Positions 19,627-28,086 of a stretch of DNA of 64,000 nucleotides are shown one piece after another (within the stretch, counting starts at the first letter, position 1; every line of letters starts with the position of its first letter). The stretch is from Nocardia brasiliensis ATCC 700358. Lineage in GTDB: Bacteria > Actinomycetota > Actinomycetes > Mycobacteriales > Mycobacteriaceae. The notes below the pieces were generated by a model that saw nothing but the letters and a program-made list of their open reading frames with translations, made no database searches and had not been told where the DNA came from. The translations under genes and the position numbers were made by a program. The stretch is taken from the NCBI RefSeq assembly GCF_000250675.2, contig NC_018681.1, forward strand, positions 9,362,001 through 9,426,000, written 5' to 3'.

Positions 19627-20490
19627 CTACCCTGAGATCCGGATTCCGGCGGTGACGCCCCAGATCGCCAATGTCATGAACAGATTCGCGAACACGACCG
19701 CGATGATGCACACCTTGATCGCCCGGCCGGCCGCGACACCGACACCCTCCGGCCCGCCGGAGGCGAAGAAACCGTAGTAGCACTGGATGAACGTGGTGAC
19801 CGCGACGAACAGGATCGCCTTCACCAGCGAATAGACCACGTCGCCCGGTACCAGGAATTGGTAGAAGTAGTGCTGATAGGTACCGCTGGCGGTGCCGCCG
19901 ATCAGTTGCACGGTCAGCGAGCAGGAGATGTAGGCCATCGCCAGGCCCAGGCAGTACAGCGGGATGATGGCGATCATCGCGGCGAACATCCGGGTGCTGA
20001 TCAGGTAGGGCAGCGGCCGGATCGCGATGGACTCCAGCGCGTCGATCTCCTCGGAGATCCGCATGGCGCCCAGCTGCGCGGTGAACCGGCAGCCCGCCTG
20101 CGCGGCGAACGCGATCGTGGCGAGCAGCGGGCCGATCTCCCGGGTGGTGGCGAACGCGGAGATCGCGCCGGTGATCGGGCTCAGGCCGAGCAGGTTCAGC
20201 GAGTTGTAACCCTGGATGCCGACGGTCATCCCGCCGAAAGCGCTGAGGATGACCACGACGCCGATCGTGCCGCCACCGACGACCAGGTTCCCGTTGCCCC
20301 AGGTGACATCCGAGAGCAGCCGCCACACTTCCTTCGGATAGTGCTTGAGCGCCAACGGAATCGAGCCGATCGAGCGCAACAGGAAGAACACCTGGTGGCC
20401 CAGTTTGGCGAGCAGGTTCGCCGGCGCCGACGCGCCCTTGCGAAGCTGTTGGAACGGCCGCAGCAGCGGGGGAACGTATGTCGACGACAC
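19627..20490 (-). CDS. yrbEB: YrbEB-type MlaE-family permease of Mce transporter
   Basis: 287 residues with about six membrane segments. Diagnostic MlaE/YrbE sequence is GCRFTAQLGAMRISEEIDAL, the cytoplasmic coupling-helix region that contacts the MceG/MlaF ATPase. With YrbEA it forms the permease of the lipid importer. GTG start placed directly after the yrbEA stop, with no intervening base. The ATPase is not encoded here, as is usual for actinomycete mce loci. Confidence 0.94.
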   Translation of the reverse strand: MSSTYVPPLLRPFQQLRKGASAPANLLAKLGHQVFFLLRSIGSIPLALKHYPKEVWRLLSDVTWGNGNLVVGGGTIGVVVILSAFGGMTVGIQGYNSLNLLGLSPITGAISAFATTREIGPLLATIAFAAQAGCRFTAQLGAMRISEEIDALESIAIRPLPYLISTRMFAAMIAIIPLYCLGLAMAYISCSLTVQLIGGTASGTYQHYFYQFLVPGDVVYSLVKAILFVAVTTFIQCYYGFFASGGPEGVGVAAGRAIKVCIIAVVFANLFMTLAIWGVTAGIRISG

Positions 20491-21345
20491 TCAGACCACC
20501 TGTGACGGGAACAGTGCGTTGTACACCTGAGTGATTATCAGGTTCACGCCGAACAACATGATCGCCGAACTCACCACTGCCGAATTGACCGCGTTGGCCA
20601 CGCCGCCCGGGCCGCCGCGGGCATTCAGTCCGTTGTCGCACGCGATGATCGCCGCGAGCAAACCGAATATCAGCGATTTCACCAGTGCGACAAGAAGATC
20701 ACGCGTGACGGCGAACGAGGAGAACGTACCGATATATGAACCCGGCGTTCCGTTCTGCGCGAAAATATTGAAGATGTAACCGGTCAAGAAACCGACGAAG
20801 ACGACGAAGCCGCAGAGCAGCACACTGACCAGCATGGCCGCGCCGAGGCGCGGAGCAACCAACCGGCGCATCGGGTCGACGCCCATCACCTTCATCGCGT
20901 CGATCTCTTCGCGGATGGTGCGCGAGCCGAGGTCGGCGCAGACCGCGGAGCCGACCGCGCCGGCGATCATCAGCGAGGTGACGAGGGGAGCGCCCTGCTG
21001 GATGATGCCGAGGCCGTTGGCCGCGCCGATGAAGGAGGTCGCGCCGACCTGCCCGGCGATCGAGCCGACCTGGATCGATACGATGACACCGATCGGAATG
21101 GCGACGAGCAGCGTGGGCGCCGCCGAGACGCTCGACATGAACGCGCACTGGCGGATGAACTCACGAAAAGGGAAGCGGCGACGGAAGATCGAGACGAAAA
21201 GTTCGGCAACCGCCGCGATCCCCATGGTGATCTGGCGACCGAAGGTTTCCAGCGAAGCCTTCGGATGGTCTGCCCAGTAACCCTTGGTCCAATCGACCGC
21301 ATCACTCATCCGTGACCCTGTTGGTGGACTCTCGGTCGACTGCAC
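20491..21345 (-). CDS. yrbEA: YrbEA-type MlaE-family permease of Mce transporter
   Basis: 284 residues with about six hydrophobic segments and the motif GSRTIREEIDAMKVMGVDP, the YrbE/MlaE coupling region. It heads the operon. The GTG at 21345 is chosen because GAGAGGGG lies seven bases upstream; an ATG at 21309 has a poorer site. Promoter and a 16-bp palindrome lie 58-73 bases upstream. Confidence 0.94.
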   Translation of the reverse strand: MQSTESPPTGSRMSDAVDWTKGYWADHPKASLETFGRQITMGIAAVAELFVSIFRRRFPFREFIRQCAFMSSVSAAPTLLVAIPIGVIVSIQVGSIAGQVGATSFIGAANGLGIIQQGAPLVTSLMIAGAVGSAVCADLGSRTIREEIDAMKVMGVDPMRRLVAPRLGAAMLVSVLLCGFVVFVGFLTGYIFNIFAQNGTPGSYIGTFSSFAVTRDLLVALVKSLIFGLLAAIIACDNGLNARGGPGGVANAVNSAVVSSAIMLFGVNLIITQVYNALFPSQVV

Positions 21346-21869
21346 TGGCTAACCCCTCTCGACGCCGGTTGGCTGCCCCGACGACTTGTTTGCTTGACGC
21401 ACCTTACTACGTAGTAAGCCAGAACACACCACCCTCTTGTGATTGCAGTCATAGACCTCGGCCACAGTGCGCGTAACGCTATGACGTGGGACATCGACAT
21501 TGGGGCATAGCCCAAACAGGCGGGCATCGACGTTGGCACAAGTGACAGGTCAAGCTGAGAAACGACGGCTCGGAACGGACCATCCGGGCAATTTATTCGG
21601 ACAATATTCAGGCAAAATCCCTATCGATTCCGGAACCGTACGAAACGGACCGCACTACTACCGGAGTACAAACAGGAACCGAACAAAAGGATTTTCCATA
21701 GCGTGTCGCTATCGACGGCGATAAGAGACAAAAGGGAGGATTTGCCTGAAATAGGGTGGACCTCGGAGCATCCTGGACACCCTGCTGTAGATGACGCGCC
21801 CGGACAGAAATACTGACACGATGGGTGCGACAGATTGATATCGTGCGGGCTTCCGACGTCTGGAGGGAC
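21346..21869. other. 524-base intergenic region between the mce operon and an S1 protease gene
   Basis: This divergent region is visibly richer in A+T than its surroundings. It contains the 16-bp palindrome at 21403-21418 on the mce side and overlapping short inverted repeats on the other side (ATAGCG-N3-CGCTAT at 21698-21712). No coding frame with a ribosome site was found. Promoters for both flanking genes must lie here. Confidence 0.6.
21403..21418 (-). promoter_or_regulatory. Perfect 16-bp palindrome in the mce operon promoter region
   Basis: CTTACTACGTAGTAAG is fully symmetrical. On the minus strand its 3' half merges into TAAGGT, a possible -10 box. Actinomycete mce operons are often repressed by TetR- or GntR-type regulators at such sites. 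No regulator gene is adjacent. Confidence 0.6.
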
Positions 21870-22568
21870 ATGTTCAGCAAACTCGCCAAGGTGGCCAACG
21901 CCGCCTTCGCCGTAGCCCTGGGTGCGGCGCTGCTGGGGACGGGCGCGGGGGCCGCGCAGGCCGATCCCGGCCCACCGGTCGTGGGCGGCGGCTCCGGCAT
22001 CATCATCTCCGACACGCCGGGAGCCCTCAGCGACCAGTTGTTCGAGTGCACCGTCACCACGGTCGGCCGCGACGGCGCGGGGCGCCTCGTCGGCTTCACC
22101 GCCGGGCACTGCGGCGAACCCGGATACGAGGTGTACGCCGAGGCCGACCGCGGCGCCGGCGTGATCGGCCGGTTCGTCTACTCCAACCACGACCTGGACT
22201 ACGCCGTCCTGGAATTCAACGAGGACAAGATGATCCCGGTGAATCGGATCGGCAACGTCACCATCACCGGGCTCGGCGGACCCGCCCAGTTCCCGACGAT
22301 CGTCTGCAAGGAAGGCCGGACCACCGGCAACACCTGCGGCATCAGCTGGGGCGACGTGTTCGGGTCGAACACCGAGACCTGGAGTCAGATGTGTGTCGTG
22401 GAGGGCGATTCCGGCGCGCCGGTCGTCGTCGGCTCCACGCTGGTCGGCATGGTCAACGCCTACCTCGCCGTCGCGTGCTTCGGCCCCGAGGTCGGCACCA
22501 ACATGTCCACGATCACCGACGACGTCAACGCTCGCGGCGGCATCGGAGCGGGATTCCGGCCGATCTGA
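21870..22568 (+). CDS. Secreted trypsin-like (S1 family) serine protease
   Basis: 232 residues. A signal peptide (1-31, cleavage after GAAQA) is followed by a protease domain with His80 in AGHC, Asp110 in DLDYAV and Ser181 in GDSGAP. Six cysteines fall in positions typical of bacterial S1 proteases (C60-C81, C146-C156, C175-C203). There is almost no propeptide, unlike alpha-lytic-type enzymes. The ATG at 21870 follows TGGAGGG closely. A strong terminator follows. Confidence 0.88.
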   Translation: MFSKLAKVANAAFAVALGAALLGTGAGAAQADPGPPVVGGGSGIIISDTPGALSDQLFECTVTTVGRDGAGRLVGFTAGHCGEPGYEVYAEADRGAGVIGRFVYSNHDLDYAVLEFNEDKMIPVNRIGNVTITGLGGPAQFPTIVCKEGRTTGNTCGISWGDVFGSNTETWSQMCVVEGDSGAPVVVGSTLVGMVNAYLAVACFGPEVGTNMSTITDDVNARGGIGAGFRPI

Positions 22569-22585
22569 GATTTCGGCGAACGGCG

Positions 22586-22625
22586 CGGCGGCGCACCACT
22601 GCGACAGTGGTGCGCCGCCGTTTTT
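22586..22625 (+). terminator. Strong intrinsic terminator of the S1 protease gene
   Basis: 15-bp arms at 22586-22600 and 22606-22620 with a 5-base loop, then TTTTT. It lies 18 bases after the stop. Confidence 0.9.
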
Positions 22626-22764
22626 GTTGTACTGCCATCGTCGGCTGTACTGCCATGTCGCACTGCCACTTCGGGTCGGCGACCTTTACCGCGCGCCGAG
22701 CCATCCGTTAACTTCAGCAGGTGCCGGCACCGCACATCCATCGGGGGACACAGAAACCAATCCG

Positions 22765-22786
22765 ATTGCGAATGCCATTTCGCAAT
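22765..22786. promoter_or_regulatory. Inverted repeat upstream of a small exported-protein gene
   Basis: ATTGCGAA (22765-22772), six bases, TTCGCAAT (22779-22786). It is centred about 70 bases before the ATG at 22847, where an operator could be. No regulator is adjacent. Confidence 0.35.
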
Positions 22787-22846
22787 AGCTCTACTTTGCT
22801 GTGCTGACCCCTGAGCCAGATACGTCGAACGAAGATCAGGGAAAAA

Positions 22847-23362
22847 ATGAATATACGACGCAGCGTTACCGCCGGCATTCTGGTGCTGGCCACCACGATC
22901 ACGATCACCGGCGGCTCCGTCGCGGTCGCGACCGCGACCCCGACCGGCCAGGTCGTCCAGAGCCGACTGCAGGCGGACCGATTCGAGATACCCACGCGAC
23001 GTCTCGGCCCCTCCGCGGCGGCACAGCAATACGCCGAAGAGCGACTCGGCCCGGACGGCATCGCCGACATCCGGCAGGCCCACACCAGTGCCAATGCCGA
23101 ACTCCGGCGAAATGCGGGACTGCCTGCGGCAGGGCTGCTGGTGGCAGCAGCCGCCTGGTGCGCCAGAGGCGCGCTGGGAAGCGTGGCGACCTCCGTGCTC
23201 GACGACATCGCCAACGGCGGACAGGGGACCAACTACGCCAGGAACGCCATCATCGGTTGCCTGGTAGGCGAATTCGGCGGCGTGGTCTGGAAGTTCATCA
23301 AGAACAAGGACCGGCTGATCGCGGTGGTGGCGGCGGTGCTCATCCGCTTCCCGAAGGGCTGA
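22847..23362 (+). CDS. Exported protein of unknown function
   Basis: 171 residues with a signal peptide (about 1-30, ILVLATTITITGGSVAVATA). The middle is helical and charged. The C-terminal half is hydrophobic and Gly/Ala rich with two cysteines (AAWCARGA, IIGCLVGE), the pattern of a small helical protein that might insert into membranes; bacteriocin-like or pore-forming function is conceivable but not supported. CAGGG precedes the ATG. I do not recognise a family. Confidence 0.65.
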   Translation: MNIRRSVTAGILVLATTITITGGSVAVATATPTGQVVQSRLQADRFEIPTRRLGPSAAAQQYAEERLGPDGIADIRQAHTSANAELRRNAGLPAAGLLVAAAAWCARGALGSVATSVLDDIANGGQGTNYARNAIIGCLVGEFGGVVWKFIKNKDRLIAVVAAVLIRFPKG

Positions 23363-23488
23363 CCAGCGACCGTCCGGGTCGGCGAGCGGTAACGAGCCGC
23401 CGGCCCGGCACGGTGTGGATACGATCGATCGAGATCAGCATCGAGGGCACGGGACGCCGTAGCGTGATCGGCAGGAAACAGGGGCGGC

Positions 23489-23839
23489 ATGCTTCCATAC
23501 GTGATTATTATCGGTTACAGCGCAGTGCTTTTCATGGTCGCACGTTCCGCGATCCAGGGCCATCGTGGACAAGGCCTGCGCGACACCCCTTTTCGCGAAG
23601 AGGTCTCCGATCGAGTATTGACCGATCCGGAACTCAGAGGCCGGGCGAACCGCACGATCCGAAACTACGGTCTCGCCGCTTCGGCAATGTGTATCCCGCC
23701 GATCATCGCGATGATCAATATCGTGCGACACGATATCGACCGGCATGTCTCCACACCCTTTCTGATTTTTCTCGCGATATACACCGCGGCGATCACCTGC
23801 GTGGCGCTCTACCCAGCCGTGCACATCCGAAAGATGTGA
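23489..23839 (+). CDS. Small membrane protein of unknown function
   Basis: 116 residues with three hydrophobic segments, at the N-terminus (PYVIIIGYSAVLFMVA), middle (NYGLAASAMCIPPIIAMI) and C-terminus (FLIFLAIYTAAITCVALY). Third codon positions are noticeably less GC-rich than in neighbouring genes, which suggests recent acquisition or weak selection. CAGGGGCGG stands before the ATG. It ends five bases before the convergent MFS gene. No family recognised. Confidence 0.6.
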   Translation: MLPYVIIIGYSAVLFMVARSAIQGHRGQGLRDTPFREEVSDRVLTDPELRGRANRTIRNYGLAASAMCIPPIIAMINIVRHDIDRHVSTPFLIFLAIYTAAITCVALYPAVHIRKM

Positions 23840-23844
23840 CGCTC

Positions 23845-25323
23845 TCATTGCGGCGCTCGGTCGCCCGACTGCGGCGCTCGCTCGCTCGGCGCGAGAGCGG
23901 GTCCGGTGGCCGCGGCGCACTGCGGCAGGCAGTCCACGTTGTCCAGGGTCGGCGGGCGCCGCGGCGCGCGCAGCAGCACACCGGCGAGCACCGCGCCCGC
24001 GATCAGCAGGCCGACACAGATCCACATGGCCTTGGCGAAACCGTGGTCGAACGCGACGGGATCGCCCAGCGCACCGGAGATTCCGGCCAGGCCGGGCAGC
24101 GCGGCGACGGCGAGCAGTTGCGCGGTGCGCGCGACGGCGTTGTTCACCCCGGAGGCGATCCCCGCCTCGCTCGACGGCACCGCGCCGAGCACGGCGCCGG
24201 TCAGCGGGGCGACCAGCGCGGTGAGCCCGAGCCCGAAGACGAGCACGCCGGGCAGCACATCAATGAAATACGTGGTGTCCGGGCCGATTCGGAGGAGCAG
24301 TACCAGCCCACCCGCGGCGAGCAACGGACCGACCGTCATCGGCAGGCGCGGGCCGTGCACCTGGGCCCACCGGCCCGCACGCGCGGACAACAGCAGCATG
24401 ACCAGCGTGACGGGCACGGTCGCGACACCCGACATCAGCGGTGAATACCCGGCCACCAGTTGCAGTTCCAGCACCAGCAGGAAGAACACGCCGCCGAGCG
24501 CGGCGTACACCGCGAGCGTGACCAGGTTGGCCGCGGTGAAGACGCGCGAGGCGAACAGCACCGGCGGCACCAGCGGATGGTCGCTGCGCAACTCGATCAC
24601 CACGAACGCCGCGAGCAGCAGCAGCCCGCCGACGACGAGCAGGGGCATAGTGTCGATCAGTCCGAAGGTCAGCGCACCGAGGGCGAGCGCGACCACGAAG
24701 GCGCCCGGCACGTCCAACCGGGTGCCGGCGTTCGGATCACGGCTCTCCGGCACATGTTTCAGCGCGACGAGCACGACCACCACCGCGAGCGGCACATTGA
24801 TGAAGAAGATCGAGCGCCAGCCCGCCACCTCGATCAGCCAACCGCCGAGGAACGGGCCGAGCGCGCCGGAGACGCCGCCGAACCCCGACCACAAACCGAT
24901 CGCCGCGCCCTGATCACGCCGGTCGATCGACGAGGAGATCAGGGCGAGACTGCCCGGCGTCAGCATCGCACCGGCCACACCCTGCAGAATCCGCGCGAAC
25001 ACCAGCATCTCGATGTTCATCGCGGCACCGCACAGCACCGAGGCGAGCGCGAACCCGATGGTGCCCCAGACGAATACCTTGCGCCGGCCGAGCCGGTCGC
25101 CCAGCGAGCCGCCGAGCAGGATGAACGACGCCAAGGTCAGCGTGTAACCGTTCAGTGTCCACTGCAGGCCCGCGACGTCGGTGTCGAGTGATTCACCGAT
25201 CCGGGGCAGCGCGATGTTCACGACGGTGGCGTCGAGCGAGGCCACCGACGAACCGAGGATCGTGCCGAGCAGAATCCAGCGCCCGGTGGACGATTTCAGC
25301 CGCGGAAGATCAGTCGTGCTCAC
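23845..25323 (-). CDS. DHA2-family (14-helix) MFS drug efflux transporter
   Basis: 492 residues with about 14 membrane segments. The N-terminal motif DATVVNIALPRIGESL is characteristic of the EmrB/QacA group, followed by motif A (GDRLGRRKVFVWG). The family exports drugs and dyes by proton antiport. The GTG at 25323 fits the usual start; -10-like TATGTT lies six bases upstream, so the message may be leaderless. It lies 49 bases after an LppU-type lipoprotein gene on the same strand. Confidence 0.9.
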   Translation of the reverse strand: MSTTDLPRLKSSTGRWILLGTILGSSVASLDATVVNIALPRIGESLDTDVAGLQWTLNGYTLTLASFILLGGSLGDRLGRRKVFVWGTIGFALASVLCGAAMNIEMLVFARILQGVAGAMLTPGSLALISSSIDRRDQGAAIGLWSGFGGVSGALGPFLGGWLIEVAGWRSIFFINVPLAVVVVLVALKHVPESRDPNAGTRLDVPGAFVVALALGALTFGLIDTMPLLVVGGLLLLAAFVVIELRSDHPLVPPVLFASRVFTAANLVTLAVYAALGGVFFLLVLELQLVAGYSPLMSGVATVPVTLVMLLLSARAGRWAQVHGPRLPMTVGPLLAAGGLVLLLRIGPDTTYFIDVLPGVLVFGLGLTALVAPLTGAVLGAVPSSEAGIASGVNNAVARTAQLLAVAALPGLAGISGALGDPVAFDHGFAKAMWICVGLLIAGAVLAGVLLRAPRRPPTLDNVDCLPQCAAATGPALAPSERAPQSGDRAPQ

Positions 25324-25329
25324 CGACCC

Positions 25330-25335
25330 AACATA
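25330..25335 (-). promoter_or_regulatory. -10 box predicting a leaderless MFS transcript
   Basis: On the minus strand TATGTT is followed by GGGTCG and then the GTG start at 25323. No ribosome site is present. Confidence 0.45.
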
Positions 25336-25372
25336 ATGCGCAGGATCGAACAGCGGCGGTATTCCGGTGGTG

Positions 25373-25978
25373 TCAGAGTTCCTGGACGCAGACCACGAAA
25401 TGCCGTTCCTCGTAGACATAGCCGGAACCGCTGTCGCAGGCGCTGACATCGCTGGCGCCCTCGACCCGGTTGACCACCTTGACGCCCTTCTGCGGCGTGG
25501 CGCCGGTGCAGTCGATCCGCTTGGGGTCGTCGCCGCCGACATCCATGCAGCCGCCGACCACCCAGTCGATATCCAGACAGTACGCGCCCTGTTCGATGCC
25601 GTTGAGGGTTTCGGCGTAGTAGTTGTCCGCGTCGCCGACGCAGGCGGTGCTCTTGGGCGCCTTGCCGATCACCTTGTAGTTGGCCGCCCGGCTGCCGCAC
25701 GAGGCCTTCGCGATGGTGGCGTTGCTGGTGGTGCCGCCGAGCGTGACGCAGTCGCCGATGTTCGCCTCGAAGTCGGTGTTGCCACCCTTGTTCGTGCTGG
25801 TGGGCGCGGGCTTGCCGGACGAAGGCCGCGGCGTGACCGAGACGGCATCGATGGTGCCGTTGTTCACCGCGGGCTGCGCGTGACCGCTGATGGTGGAGCT
25901 ACAGCCCACCAGCGCGAGGGCGGCAACACCGACCAACGTCGCAAACGCGACACGACCCCAGGTCAGTTGACCAGACAC
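25373..25978 (-). CDS. LppU-family lipoprotein
   Basis: 201 residues. Signal sequence with lipobox LVGC (ATLVGVAALALVGCSS), a Thr/Ser/Pro-rich linker, then a cysteine-rich domain with IGDCVTL, ASCGS, YCLDIDWVVGGCMDVG and a C-terminal FVVCVQEL. This matches my recollection of the LppU (Rv2784c)/SCO3897 group of actinomycete lipoproteins, whose role is unknown. The GTG at 25978 is preceded by GGGAGGA; upstream codons lack a signal-like pattern. The MFS gene follows it. Confidence 0.8.
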   Translation of the reverse strand: MSGQLTWGRVAFATLVGVAALALVGCSSTISGHAQPAVNNGTIDAVSVTPRPSSGKPAPTSTNKGGNTDFEANIGDCVTLGGTTSNATIAKASCGSRAANYKVIGKAPKSTACVGDADNYYAETLNGIEQGAYCLDIDWVVGGCMDVGGDDPKRIDCTGATPQKGVKVVNRVEGASDVSACDSGSGYVYEERHFVVCVQEL

Positions 25979-26168
25979 GTACAGTCCTCCCGAGCTGTAG
26001 TGCTTCGAACTCGGACCCCCGGAAAGAATTCGAAGTGCGCAAAGCAGTGCTTGAAATACACGCCATGCATACACCATGGACCGCGCACACGTCGACCCGA
26101 CTGCGGAATCAGGCTCCTAGCAACCGATCTGAGTACAGTGGTGTTTTCGGTGCGAGAGGAGTTTGTCC

Positions 26169-26708
26169 GTGAAGCTGATCAGCGCGATCGTATGCGCGAC
26201 TGCCGCGGCGGGGGTCTCGCTGTCTTTTTCCGGCACCGCCTCAGCTACCGACGTGCAATGCACTTCGGCGCACGGGACCGATATCACCGTGATCGACGGC
26301 AGGACCGCCTGCCGGGCGGCCACCGATCTGCTGGGTGAGGCCAAATCGCTCGGCATCGACGGTATCGGTTACGCGAATGCCACGGGGGGCGCCCGCGCAC
26401 TCGGGATCGGTATCGCGGGCGGGGTCGGCGCGGGCGAGGGCTCGGGCGGCATACCGCTGGCGATCGGCGTCGGACAGGATGCCATCGCGCTCAGTTCCAT
26501 TGATCGCGAGGATGTTTCGATCGCCGCCTGGCCTCCGGTGCTCGCGGTGTCGGTCGCCTTCGAAGGGTCGCGCGCGAGCGCGCGGACCGCCGAGACCCGC
26601 GTGATCTGCCTGGGCGGCGGCGCCTTCGCCTGGAATTCGAGCACCGGCGACACCTGCCTCAGCACCCCGCTGGGCCGGTGGCAGACCGCCGACGAGCGGT
26701 TACCCTGA
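26169..26708 (+). CDS. Exported Gly/Ala-rich protein (possibly DUF6764)
   Basis: 179 residues from the GTG at 26169. A signal peptide (about 1-26) precedes a domain beginning with DVQCTSAHGTDITVIDGRTACR and a Gly-rich stretch (ALGIGIAGGVGAGEGSGGI). The four cysteines of the mature part may pair. The pattern resembles small exported proteins of Nocardia and Rhodococcus that I associate with DUF6764, an uncertain recollection. AGAGGAG lies seven bases before GTG 26169; the TTG at 26163 would be too close to it. Confidence 0.65.
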   Translation: MKLISAIVCATAAAGVSLSFSGTASATDVQCTSAHGTDITVIDGRTACRAATDLLGEAKSLGIDGIGYANATGGARALGIGIAGGVGAGEGSGGIPLAIGVGQDAIALSSIDREDVSIAAWPPVLAVSVAFEGSRASARTAETRVICLGGGAFAWNSSTGDTCLSTPLGRWQTADERLP

Positions 26709-26745
26709 GGGACGGTCCGACGATCGGTGGTCAGGAGGTGACCTC

Positions 26746-28029
26746 ATGGTTTCGGCAATGGCGGCAGGCGGCTTCGACGGTCGCGCCGAGCGCGGCGAAC
26801 TCCTCGCGCCCCGGGAGATGCTGGTCGACCCGCGCTTCATCCGGCTCGCGGACCAATTCTTCGGCATGTTCGAACAACCCAGCCGCGGCGGCGGCGCGCT
26901 GGCCGTCTACCTCGACGGCAGGCCGGTGGTCGACATCTGGGGCGGCTGGGCCGCCAAGGACCGGCGCTGGAACGGCGAGACCGTCGCGCTGACCTTCTCC
27001 ACCGGCAAGGGCGTCGCCTCCACCGTCGTGCACCGGCTCGCCGAGCGCGGCCTGCTCGACTACGACGCGCCCGTGGCCACCTACTGGCCCGAGTTCGGCG
27101 CGCACGGCAAGGCCGACATCACGGTGCGCGATGTGCTGTCGCACCGGGCCGGGCTGCATCGGGTGCGCGGCCTGGTGCCCGGCCGCGAGGGCATTCTCGA
27201 CTACGCGGCCGTCGTCACGGCGCTGGCCGAGAGCCCGGCCGACCCACGCCGCATTCGCACCTCCGGCTATCACGCGATCACCTTCGGCTGGCTGGTCGCC
27301 GAGATCGTGCAGCGGGTGACCGGTGATCCGTTCACCGAGGTGGTGCGCCGCGAGATCGCCGAACCGCTCGAGCTGGACGAGTTCTGGTTCCGGGTGCCCG
27401 AAGCCGAGCGGTACCGGATCGCCAAGATCTTTCCGCACCTGAGCCCGCCCGGGATCCGCTGGAACACCGCGTCGTCGGTGCTGTCCTGGGTGCGGCCGAT
27501 CCGCGGACTCGCCGAGGCGGGCATGCCGGAGAGCTTCGACGAACTGGTCCGCGACCCGCGGGTGCACGACGCGGTGATGCCCGGCTGGAACGGCGTCTTC
27601 TCGGCGCGCGCGCTGGCCAGGATGTACGGCGCGCTCGCCAACCACGGCACGGTGGAACTCCCGCAGCCCGGCGGCGGCAGCCGGACGGTGCGTTTCCTGC
27701 GACCGGAGACGATCGAGACGATCAACCAGGTGCAGCCCGCGGAGAGCCGGGATTACGTGCTCGGCCTGCCGCTGCGCTTCACCCTCGGCTATCACCGGCC
27801 GGTGCTGATGTCCAAGCAGCAGCCGCGAAAAGCGTTCGGCCACTACGGAGTCGGCGGGTCCGGCGCGTACGCCGATCCGGAGCTGGGCATGTCCATCGCG
27901 TTCGTCACCAACCGGCTCGGCAACGCGGTGACGGCGCTCGGCGATGCCAGGCTGGCCCGGTTGGCGGCGACGGCGCGGGCCACGGTGCGCAAGGCCAAGC
28001 CCGCGGTGGCGGTCGACGAGAGCGACTGA
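26746..28029 (+). CDS. Beta-lactamase-fold serine hydrolase (EstB/class C-like esterase)
   Basis: 427 residues. The SxxK motif is FSTGKG (Ser85, Lys88), and a Tyr in SGYHAITFGW takes the position of the class C YxN tyrosine. The KTG box of penicillin-binding proteins is replaced by GHYGVGGSGAY, as in family VIII carboxylesterases. It therefore probably hydrolyses esters rather than beta-lactams. No signal peptide, so cytoplasmic. AGGAGGTGA stands at ideal distance before the ATG, predicting strong translation. Confidence 0.88.
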   Translation: MVSAMAAGGFDGRAERGELLAPREMLVDPRFIRLADQFFGMFEQPSRGGGALAVYLDGRPVVDIWGGWAAKDRRWNGETVALTFSTGKGVASTVVHRLAERGLLDYDAPVATYWPEFGAHGKADITVRDVLSHRAGLHRVRGLVPGREGILDYAAVVTALAESPADPRRIRTSGYHAITFGWLVAEIVQRVTGDPFTEVVRREIAEPLELDEFWFRVPEAERYRIAKIFPHLSPPGIRWNTASSVLSWVRPIRGLAEAGMPESFDELVRDPRVHDAVMPGWNGVFSARALARMYGALANHGTVELPQPGGGSRTVRFLRPETIETINQVQPAESRDYVLGLPLRFTLGYHRPVLMSKQQPRKAFGHYGVGGSGAYADPELGMSIAFVTNRLGNAVTALGDARLARLAATARATVRKAKPAVAVDESD

Positions 28030-28086
28030 GCCACGCTGCGCGACCTCGAGGTCAGGTCGAACCTCAGCCGCGGCCGGTTCGTTGCT

